Source of the DNA: Scytonematopsis contorta HA4267-MV1
Lineage (GTDB): Bacteria; Cyanobacteriota; Cyanobacteriia; Cyanobacteriales; Nostocaceae
NCBI GenBank assembly: GCA_019359035.1
Contig: JAHHIC010000013.1
Location: 186,001-250,000 of the forward strand
DNA length: 64,000 nt
Direction of reading: 5' to 3'
Positions 27,341-34,241 of the stretch are shown here, in pieces. Within the stretch, counting starts at the first letter, position 1. The number at the start of each line of letters is the position of its first letter. The notes beneath the pieces are model-generated. The model was not told the DNA's origin, made no database searches, and was given only the letters and a program-made list of their open reading frames with translations. A program made the position numbers and the translations under genes.

Positions 27341-27654
27341 ATTCTCCCACAGGTTCCACTTTCATTAAGACGCATAATTAAGCGCAATTTATCAGGATGT
27401 TTTTCACCAGCTTTTGCTCTGGCAACATTTTCATCTACGTCAATAAAATAGTCTCCACTTTCTGGCTCAATCACTATAAACCAGTCATAATGGTTTTTTA
27501 TTAATTCCGGTTGAACTCGGTCAAAAATTGTGCGACAACGCTTATAAAATATCTCATCATCGGCTTTGCGTTTTGCTTTCTCTTCGGGTGATAATTGGAT
27601 TTCTGGAAATACTCTTCCTCGACGGGGAGTGCGGCTAGAAGATACTTGTGTCAT
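27337..27654 (-). CDS. Hypothetical protein coupled to an aspartic protease
   Basis: 105 residues: basic N-terminus (SSSRTPRRGRVFPEIQLSPE), a helical middle (AKRKADDEIFYKRCRTIFD) and a conserved-looking core, NHYDWFIVIEPESGDYFID followed by VDENVARAKA. The core resembles small cyanobacterial proteins found next to clan AA proteases. Its last 4 bp overlap the protease start. It could be an inhibitor, substrate or partner of the protease; none of these is shown. Confidence 0.7.
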   Translation of the reverse strand: MTQVSSSRTPRRGRVFPEIQLSPEEKAKRKADDEIFYKRCRTIFDRVQPELIKNHYDWFIVIEPESGDYFIDVDENVARAKAGEKHPDKLRLIMRLNESGTCGRI

Positions 27655-27935
27655 TTTTTACTATTTTACCAATAAAAACTTTTATAGTAATTGTTGTTTA
27701 TTGTACCAAAATGTTTAGAACAAGTGAAGCTATTTTTTTTATTTAAAAATCAATACATCTCAATCAAAGCTCAAAAACTTATAGTTTATTTACACAAACC
27801 AGTAACAATACATACCATTTAACTTGTCAAACTAGAAGCATAAAAAGTTATGATTCAGTTTAGGTGGCTCTATTATAAATCCGAGAAAAGAACTGAGTTA
27901 TTGAACAAAAAACTCGACAATTCTGGGTGATTACT

Positions 27936-28229
27936 ATGCTTTGTGAAAAATGCTTACGTCAAAAAGATTGTTTACCTTTATTATTTGCTGAAAAATATCC
28001 AGAGCTAAGACCAATGGTAGAAAAGTTAACAAAATGCGAAATGCTGATTGTTTCCCTTGTACCAGAACCTCAAAAAGATATTATACAAAGTAAACCTGTA
28101 AACAAATTTTTCTTAGCTTCTATTTTGATGAAAAATTTCATGCTTTTGTTATCGTATGTAAAAAGACAAAGAAAAGCTTTGTGTATTTTGCTTTTACTGG
28201 TAACAGGAGCAGTGACTTATTTACTTTAA
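27936..28229 (+). CDS. Small membrane-anchored hypothetical protein with Cys motif
   Basis: 97 residues from the ATG at 27936 (an in-frame GTG lies at 27927). Begins MLCEKCLRQKDC, a CxxC...C cluster that could bind metal. It ends with a hydrophobic tail (ALCILLLLVTGAVTYLL) after a basic stretch, suggesting a C-terminal membrane anchor with the Cys motif in the cytoplasm. No family recognised. It stands alone between a minus-strand pair and a convergent gene. Confidence 0.55.
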   Translation: MLCEKCLRQKDCLPLLFAEKYPELRPMVEKLTKCEMLIVSLVPEPQKDIIQSKPVNKFFLASILMKNFMLLLSYVKRQRKALCILLLLVTGAVTYLL

Positions 28230-28286
28230 AGAAATTTTTGCGTAAATCCTCTAGCAATTATCAATGATTTATTTAAATACAATAAA

Positions 28287-29153
28287 TCAAAAATTTACCA
28301 AATCAAAAAAAGATTGATGTAATCGTGCTGGAACTAAAAATGCCATTTTACTACGAACACTTCTGGGACTTTCTGTTATGTGCATAAACTTTGGTGCATA
28401 ATGTGTCAAAGATTTATCTTTTGGTTTCACAAAGGCAAATATTAAATAATCCAATGGTTTAAGAAACTGAAATAATTTATAGTCAGGGTAAATCTCTGAT
28501 AGTATTAAAGGCTGGTCGCGAATAATTAAATTTTTAGCCCCTAGCAAACAATCAAAATCAGCACCTTCAACATCTGTTTTGATTGCTGTGACTTTTAATT
28601 CTGGATATTTATTGGCAAAATCATCAAGCGTAGTAGCTTTAACATTAATACAACCGGAAAAACTAGAATTTTCTTCAGAGTTTACTTTCGTTTCTTTTTG
28701 TAATCGACTAATTTCGGGAAGCTTTGTAACATCAAGTGGCATTATTCTTGATTCTGAAAAAATAGCTTCTTCAATAACGGTAATATTATTAGTTATAGCT
28801 GCATTTTTATGTAATGCGTTAATACTTCTTTTATCTGGTTCAAAAGCATAAACATGATGACAGTATGGAGCCATTAATAAAGAATAGTAACCGATATTAG
28901 CTCCAACATCTAAAAAACTCTTATCTTTATCTATAAATTTAATTAAATACTCTTCGCTTCCCCAATCTACATCACCATTTTTTAAAAATAACTCCGTTCC
29001 AAAACAGCTATGACGTGGAAGTTCCATTACAATACCGTTTTTTAATTTGATGGTATTATCTATCTGTAGAATTCGCTTACATATTTGTCTGATAGGATAT
29101 CTAAAGAAAAACTGTGGATAACCAACCTCACGAGCAAGATACCAATTAAACAT
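28287..29153 (-). CDS. FkbM family methyltransferase
   Basis: 288 residues. SAM-binding motif SFLDVGANIGYYSLLMAP, then HVYAFEPDKRSINALHKNA and ATTLDDFANKYPELKVTAIK followed by TDVEGAD, the hallmark of FkbM-type methyltransferases. These often methylate sugars or natural products; here the target is unknown, as no glycan cluster adjoins it. The start MFNWYLAREVGYPQFFF is the first ATG of the frame. The region upstream is occupied by tandem repeats. Confidence 0.88.
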   Translation of the reverse strand: MFNWYLAREVGYPQFFFRYPIRQICKRILQIDNTIKLKNGIVMELPRHSCFGTELFLKNGDVDWGSEEYLIKFIDKDKSFLDVGANIGYYSLLMAPYCHHVYAFEPDKRSINALHKNAAITNNITVIEEAIFSESRIMPLDVTKLPEISRLQKETKVNSEENSSFSGCINVKATTLDDFANKYPELKVTAIKTDVEGADFDCLLGAKNLIIRDQPLILSEIYPDYKLFQFLKPLDYLIFAFVKPKDKSLTHYAPKFMHITESPRSVRSKMAFLVPARLHQSFFDLVNF

Positions 29154-29260
29154 TTTGATTAAATTTTAGGGATTAATGTAAATTTTTGCTTTAACCTTAA
29201 AAGATAAAATAAATTAATTCTTAAAACATCCTACCAAAGGGGTAAGCTTTTTCTAATTTA

Positions 29261-29380
29261 ATTTGCATATTAATTTGCATATTAATTTGCATACCAATTT
29301 GCATACCAATTTGCATACCAATTTGCATACCAATTTGCATATTAATTTGCATACCAATTTGCATACCAATTTGCATACCG
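29261..29380. repeat. Tandem 12-bp repeat, ten copies
   Basis: Units atttgcatatta and atttgcatacca alternate in blocks for exactly ten 12-bp periods, ending in ataccg at the edge of the element at 29382. No spacers, so not a CRISPR. Confidence 0.95.
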
Positions 29381-29381
29381 A

Positions 29382-29408
29382 GGCGGGCAAGGATGCCCAC
29401 CCCACAAG
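29382..29408. repeat. Dispersed repeat ggcgggcaaggatgccca...
   Basis: Inverse copy of the element at 10468-10494; identical over its 27 bases to 44680-44706. Confidence 0.9.
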
Positions 29409-29455
29409 ATTTAGATAAATTTAAATTATGCTGTTTAAATGTGTTTTATGTACTT

Positions 29456-29512
29456 AAAGTCCTCTTACAGAGGACTTGAGCTTTTAGACAGGGAATTTAT
29501 TCCCTGGCTTTA
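29456..29512. repeat. Dispersed double-hairpin element
   Basis: agtcctctt-aca-gaggact hairpin, linker ttgagctttta, then agggaat-ttatt-ccct hairpin. Related elements with a conserved layout but varied hairpin sequences lie at 55337-55387 and 63225-63276. Confidence 0.85.
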
Positions 29513-29722
29513 AAATTCCCTGGCTTTAAAATTCCCTGGCTTTAAAATTCCCTGGTTTTAAAATTCCCTAGCTTTAAAATTCCCTAGCTTTAAAATTCCC
29601 TGGCTTTAAAATTCCCTAGCTTTAAAATTCCCTAGCTTTAAAATTCCCTAGCTTTAAAATTCCCTGGCTTTAAAATTCCCTGGCTTTAAAATTCCCTAGC
29701 TTTAAAATTCCCTGGCTTTAAA
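29499..29722. repeat. Tandem 16-bp repeat, fourteen copies
   Basis: Unit attccctggctttaaa (variants with ccctag or ccctggt) repeated 14 times without interruption. The first unit overlaps the half-hairpin of the element at 29456-29512, so the array looks like an expansion of that half. Its right end runs into the 3' end of the aminotransferase gene and supplies its stop codon. Confidence 0.95.
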
Positions 29723-30957
29723 ATTTCGTGCAAAACATCCAGAAAACGCTGAACTTCTTCCAAAGAATTGTAATGTACTAACCCTATTCTCAAAAAACCA
29801 CCAGTCGATTCAACTCCTAACTTCTCAGTTAAACCAATCGCATAAAAATTACCATTCCAGCTAAAAATACCATGTTCTCCCAAAATTTTTGCCAAAGTTT
29901 CAGGGGTAGTACCAGCAATTCTTATCCCTACCGTTGGAGTTCGCCAAGCAAAATTATCTACATCTTTAATACCATACAAAGTTAAACCCGGAATCTTTAA
30001 TAATTCAGGAACTAATTTTTTACTTAATTCTCTTTCATACTCCTGAATTGCTTGCATAGCCGCAACTAAAGCCTCTCGTCTATTTCCTACAGTTGGAGAA
30101 ACCCGCTGTCCTAACTGAGCTAAATAATTAATTGCTGCTGTCACCCCCGCTAACCCTTCATGATTCTGTGTACCAGTTTCCCAACGCGAAGGTACTTCTT
30201 CTGAAGAGGGTTTTACTTTATACGGTTGCCAATTAGCTAAATATTCGCGCTTACTATATAAAATTCCTACATGGGGTGCAAAAAATTTGTAAGCAGAACA
30301 AGCGAGAAAATCGCAATCTAATGCACGCACATCAATCGGAGCATGAGGTGCATAGTGAACCGCGTCAATAAAAACTAAAGACCCCACAGCACGAGCAAGA
30401 CGTACAACTTCCGCAACATCATTAATTGTCCCTGTTGCATTAGAAGCATAACCTACAGCAACCAAGCGAGTACGAGAGTTAATTTTTTCAGCAAAATCCT
30501 TCATGTCAAGGGTGCAATTATCAGGATTCACATCAACAAAACGCACCACTACACCCTTTTCTTCCAGAGTCAACCAAGGAGTAACATTCGCATCATGGTC
30601 TAGTCGTGTAACAACAACCTCATCTCCCGGTTGCAATTGTCTAGCAATAGCTCTACTAAAAGCGAAAGTAAGGGTAGTCATATTACCCCCAAAGACGACC
30701 TCATCAGGAGCACAACCTAAAAAATCAGCAACAGCAGAACGTGCAGCAAAAATTACAGCATCAGTTCGCGCACTAGTCGCAAAAGCACCGTGGACATTAG
30801 AGTTAGACTTCAACAAATAGTCGCTGATTGCCTCTATCACTGATGATGTAACCTGAGTACCTCCCGGTCCATCAAAGAAAATAGCAGGTTCTCCGTTGAT
30901 TTGTTGTGAAAGCGCAGGGAATTGAGCGCGTATCCATTCGAGGTCAAGAGGTGTCAT
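29686..30957 (-). CDS. Cysteine desulfurase-like class V aminotransferase
   Basis: 423 residues. PLP enzyme of the NifS/SufS-like group: FFDGPGGTQVTSSVIEAI near the N-terminus, VVVTRLDHDANVTPW, SLVFIDAVHYAPHAPID (PLP-ring Asp) and CDFLACSAYKFFAPHVG (Schiff-base Lys), matching the cysteine desulfurase-like subfamily whose substrate is uncertain. It lacks an obvious mobile catalytic Cys loop. The last residues (KPGNFKAREF) are translated from the adjacent 16-bp tandem array, so the natural C-terminus probably ended near DVLHEIL. Confidence 0.88.
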   Translation of the reverse strand: MTPLDLEWIRAQFPALSQQINGEPAIFFDGPGGTQVTSSVIEAISDYLLKSNSNVHGAFATSARTDAVIFAARSAVADFLGCAPDEVVFGGNMTTLTFAFSRAIARQLQPGDEVVVTRLDHDANVTPWLTLEEKGVVVRFVDVNPDNCTLDMKDFAEKINSRTRLVAVGYASNATGTINDVAEVVRLARAVGSLVFIDAVHYAPHAPIDVRALDCDFLACSAYKFFAPHVGILYSKREYLANWQPYKVKPSSEEVPSRWETGTQNHEGLAGVTAAINYLAQLGQRVSPTVGNRREALVAAMQAIQEYERELSKKLVPELLKIPGLTLYGIKDVDNFAWRTPTVGIRIAGTTPETLAKILGEHGIFSWNGNFYAIGLTEKLGVESTGGFLRIGLVHYNSLEEVQRFLDVLHEILKPGNFKAREF

Positions 30958-31025
30958 TTAAGTTATTAATTATAAATTCCGAGTTTTGAGTTCAGAGTTA
31001 CCAACTATAAATTAATTGTAAATCA

Positions 31026-31070
31026 TCCCCCCACTCTCCACTCCCCACTCCCCATCCCAAGTCCCCACTC
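31026..31070. repeat. Heptanucleotide repeats (actcccc type)
   Basis: Complementary form of the ggggagt units, just downstream of the HlyD gene stop. Confidence 0.8.
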
Positions 31071-31073
31071 CCT

Positions 31074-32261
31074 TCATCTAACCTCTACCGTCACCTCCGC
31101 TTCCATACCTGGAGTGATTTTTGATTCATAACCTTTGAGGCTTTTTTGGTCAAACATAATTTGTACTGGTACTCGTGGGGTGATTTTATAGTTTTTGTTA
31201 TGTTTATCCGTTACGCTTTTATCTATAATATTTTTGGACACAAATGAAGCAAATTTAGCTCCAGTAACAGGAGAAATTTTTTCTACTCTACCCGTAAAAG
31301 TACGATAAGGAAAAGTGTCAATCTTAATTTCTGCTGACTGACCTGGTTGCATGTTTTTTAATTCGTCTTGTTGAAAATTAGCAATTATCCAGGGTCTAAG
31401 TTGTATCAATGACATTAAAGTTTGTCCCCTTGATACTTTTTGTCCAGTTTGCACAGCTTTACTCCCCACTTTTCCATCAGTAGCTGCTGTTATATTACTG
31501 TTGGAAAGATGGTATCGAGCATTTTTCATTTCTATTTCTGCTTTTTTTACGGCTTGCCATGCTTCTTTGTACTGGTGACTCGCTTCTTCTGATTTACGTT
31601 TTTTAATTTCAGTTTCCGTTTTTAATGAATTAATCGCATCGGTTTTAAACTCTGCTAATGCGGAAACAATTTTGTGACTTTTAAGTACATCTATTTTGGA
31701 GGAAAAAATATTAGCAATAGCAGTTTGAAAATTTTTCTGCTTAGGTGATATTTCTGCTTGAGCCTGTTGGAGTTTTTTATTCGACTCTGAAAAAGCTACC
31801 TGCGAAGAACGCATTTTCTCTCGCGTTAATTTAACTTTTTCTCTCCCTTTAAGAATAGCTTTTCGTGACCTGTTATAACTATCCAGATAATCCCTACGGT
31901 CAAGCTTTACCAACACTGAGCCTCTTTTTACAACTTGCTCAGAACTCACCAATACCTGTTTAACAGTCCCAGAAACGCGGGTGTTGACTGGGTTAATAGT
32001 ACCCATAACATGAGCGTCATCAGCTTCTCGATGAATTTGAATATAGCGCCATAAATAGCCACTTACAACACCAATAGCAGTCAACCCCAACAAGCCCATT
32101 AAAACAAGTTTTATTTGTAACCGCTTTGGGGGAGTATCGGGAGAATCAGTTGGCTGAGATATCGGCACAATAGCAGTTTCATGATTCACAACAGTCAGTT
32201 CGGTTCTGTCGTGTTTCGAGTCAATTTCTTTAAAGTTAGTTACGGAGTCAGAGCGTTCCAT
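31074..32261 (-). CDS. HlyD/EmrA-type membrane fusion protein
   Basis: 395 residues. One N-terminal membrane helix (LVLMGLLGLTAIGVVSGYLW), then the biotinyl-lipoyl-like half (DDAHVMGTINPVNTRVSGTV), a long coiled-coil hairpin (about residues 125-255), the second half (ITAATDGKVGSKAVQTGQKV) and a beta-barrel (PWIIANFQQDELKNMQPG). This is the periplasmic adaptor of tripartite exporters of the EmrAB or HlyBD kind. No inner-membrane partner lies beside it; an EmrB-like exporter occurs 28 kb away at 60142 and could be the partner, which is speculative. Confidence 0.9.
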   Translation of the reverse strand: MERSDSVTNFKEIDSKHDRTELTVVNHETAIVPISQPTDSPDTPPKRLQIKLVLMGLLGLTAIGVVSGYLWRYIQIHREADDAHVMGTINPVNTRVSGTVKQVLVSSEQVVKRGSVLVKLDRRDYLDSYNRSRKAILKGREKVKLTREKMRSSQVAFSESNKKLQQAQAEISPKQKNFQTAIANIFSSKIDVLKSHKIVSALAEFKTDAINSLKTETEIKKRKSEEASHQYKEAWQAVKKAEIEMKNARYHLSNSNITAATDGKVGSKAVQTGQKVSRGQTLMSLIQLRPWIIANFQQDELKNMQPGQSAEIKIDTFPYRTFTGRVEKISPVTGAKFASFVSKNIIDKSVTDKHNKNYKITPRVPVQIMFDQKSLKGYESKITPGMEAEVTVEVR

Positions 32262-32491
32262 TTATAATCCCTAAAAGGTAAAAAGTGCTAAAGACAACAA
32301 TTGATAGCGATAATCTCAGGGATATCACTATCAAACACGCATTATTCCTTTGCAGAGACGCCTATTTTTGAGCATACAGGAATAAGTAGCCGCTGTGGAC
32401 AATGTTACTATTAAAAATTGTTGTGATTTATTAAAAAATATAATAAAAAAGAGTTTTAGTTACCTTTTAAAGGTACTACCTTTGGTGAAAA

Positions 32492-33076
32492 ATGGAATTA
32501 GAAGCGTTATTAAAGAATAATCGTACAATTCGTACAATAGGGTTTGACGACGCACCATTCGTTAGGGGTTCTGGTCAAAAAGTAGGAGTTGCGGGTGTAA
32601 TTTGTGCCGGGACTCGCTTTGAAGGGATGGTTTGGGGAGAAATTCAGCAAGATGGATGGGATGCAACAGATGCAATTTGCAAGTTGCTGATAGGCGGTAA
32701 ATTTTTGCCTCAGTTACATGTTGTATTGCTAGATGGTATTTCTTTAGGTGGGCTAAATATAGTAGATTTACCTTTATTAGCTACGCGACTGGAACGTCCT
32801 TGTGTTGCGGTGATGCGAAAATATCCAGATTTGGATGCCGTGTATAATGCGATGTCAAGGCTTCCGGAATTAGAACTTCGTAAGGAAGTTTTGCAACGTG
32901 CTGGCCGTATTTATGAATATCCACCATTTTACTTTCAAGTTTCTGGTGCTGATGCTCCGGTTATTGCTGAAGTCTTAAAGCGTTTGACAGATACAGGACA
33001 TGTTCCAGAAGCGTTACGTGTTGCTCATCTTATTACCTCAGCAGTTGTTAAAGGAGAAAGCGGACGACAGGCTTGA
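32492..33076 (+). CDS. DUF99 family protein (endonuclease V-like fold)
   Basis: 194 residues. Family features: TIGFDDAPFVRGSGQKVGVA, LHVVLLDGISLGGLNIVDL and RPCVAVMRKYPDLDAVYNAM. DUF99 is related in fold to endonuclease V, with Asp residues at the expected ends of strands (DDAPF and LLDGIS). No experimental role is known to me for the family. Monocistronic, followed by ggggagt repeats and a dispersed GC-rich repeat. Confidence 0.88.
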   Translation: MELEALLKNNRTIRTIGFDDAPFVRGSGQKVGVAGVICAGTRFEGMVWGEIQQDGWDATDAICKLLIGGKFLPQLHVVLLDGISLGGLNIVDLPLLATRLERPCVAVMRKYPDLDAVYNAMSRLPELELRKEVLQRAGRIYEYPPFYFQVSGADAPVIAEVLKRLTDTGHVPEALRVAHLITSAVVKGESGRQA

Positions 33077-33117
33077 GTGGGGAGTAGGGAGTGGGGAGTA
33101 GAAAGATTTATATACAT

Positions 33118-33163
33118 CGTAGCCCCCTCCCCGCTTGCGGGGTAGGGGGTTGGGGGTGGGGTT
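33118..33163. repeat. Dispersed GC-rich repeat, copy 4
   Basis: cgtagccccctccccgcttg and onwards with the common gggggttgggggtggggtt tail. Sits between the DUF99 gene and the next gene. Confidence 0.9.
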
Positions 33164-33338
33164 CTTGGGTTTCTCAGTATTTTCATGCAAATATAATTGC
33201 GAATTTCCGAAATGCGTTAATTACGAACTGTATCTGAATTATAGAAAGGGCTTCCACAGCTGAAGTCTGTAATTAAAAATCTCAAATATCAAATAACACC
33301 GCTAAATAAATTAAGCCATTTTTAAAGTTGCAGGTAAA

Positions 33339-33908
33339 ATGATGCTGACCAGGAGCAATGTCTCGAAGTTTGCTGTTATCTTGGCGACCTTTTTTGCTGG
33401 GACTTTAATCGCAAGTAAGCCAGTTCAAAGCCAAGAAAGACCGTTTTCTCGAAATCAATATTCATCAGTTTCTCCAAGCACCATTGCAGCTTTAGCAAAT
33501 GGCAAGTACCAATTTTGTACTGAAGCTGAACCCAAAGATTGGCGCGATGGAGCTGGTATTTGCTTAAATTTTATCAAAACTGGTAACCGGATTGATGGGT
33601 ATTATGGTCGCCCCCACTCTGATGATTATATTTGTATTAGAGGTCAGGCTAATGGCAATCGCATTAGTGGAAATGCGTTGGCTGTATTATGGGGGAATAG
33701 TCCTTCAGAAAAAATACCAGAATCTGAGTTTAAATGGGATGAAGAAGGACGTTTGACACTCAGCCAAGGAAAAATTATTCGTTCTGCCAAAAATGGCGAT
33801 GGTCGTGTTGATTGGGTTCTGTTTTCTAAAGCTAATTTGAACGCTACAGGATTTTTGCGGTACAGCCAACCTCGGATGACACCTGCATCCCAACTTTGTA
33901 AGTGGTAG
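33339..33908 (+). CDS. Secreted hypothetical protein
   Basis: 189 residues. A signal peptide is evident (VSKFAVILATFFAGTLIASK, cleavage near VQSQE). The mature region has four cysteines (FCTEAEP, GICLNF, YICIRGQ, QLCKW) and a beta-rich pattern (NRIDGYYGRPHSDDY, GNRISGNALAVLWG), suggesting a small disulfide-bonded sandwich outside the cytoplasm. I do not recognise a named family. ATGs at 33339 and 33342 are adjacent; AGGT lies just upstream. Confidence 0.7.
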   Translation: MMLTRSNVSKFAVILATFFAGTLIASKPVQSQERPFSRNQYSSVSPSTIAALANGKYQFCTEAEPKDWRDGAGICLNFIKTGNRIDGYYGRPHSDDYICIRGQANGNRISGNALAVLWGNSPSEKIPESEFKWDEEGRLTLSQGKIIRSAKNGDGRVDWVLFSKANLNATGFLRYSQPRMTPASQLCKW

Positions 33909-33951
33909 TTGGTGAGTGCAAATTGCGTATCCGTAAGTGGACGCTACGCGC

Positions 33952-33978
33952 TAATTGCGAATTGCGAATTGCGAATTG
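33952..33978. repeat. Heptanucleotide repeat attgcga
   Basis: About four tandem copies of aattgcg/attgcga in the 333-bp spacer before the TpsB gene. Confidence 0.85.
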
Positions 33979-34146
33979 TTTAAGTGGGGTTTCCTTTACG
34001 GTAAGGGGTTAACAGCAGGTTAGCTGCAGCATTTTACGCCAAACCTACTATCCCCCTAAAGACATAATTTTAAGTTTTTTAGTTTACGAAAGGATATCTA
34101 AGGGTAAACTGTTACTTTGGAAGTATTCCTGGGAACACTGTAACAG

Positions 34147-34239
34147 TAGCCCCATAGCGGTTGTTGGTTTAACATCTAATGGCAGATGGGGCTATAAATA
34201 ATGGTTCCCGTAACTTCGGCATACCCTGCGTTAGATGTT
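34147..34239 (+). promoter_or_regulatory. Interlocked inverted repeats in the TpsB gene leader
   Basis: tagcccca (34147-34154) can pair with tggggcta (34187-34194). Within that loop aacatctaa (34171-34179) can pair with ttagatgtt (34231-34239), which ends 2 bases before the preferred ATG at 34242. The pairings interlock, so they would form either alternatives or a pseudoknot. This could gate translation; no known riboswitch class is recognised. Confidence 0.35.
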
Positions 34240-34241
34240 CA

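Larger units (their letters stand above)
29154..29498. other. Repeat-packed intergenic region
   Basis: Together with the array that follows it, the space between the FkbM gene and the aminotransferase gene is mostly repeats: a 12-bp array (29261-29380), a dispersed element (29382-29408), a hairpin element (29456-29512) and a 16-bp array (29499-29722). No coding sequence seen. Confidence 0.8.

Noticed and set aside
29261-29722. Possible CRISPR arrays
   Set aside because: Units are contiguous 12- and 16-bp repeats with no unique spacers and no cas genes nearby; they are simple tandem arrays.
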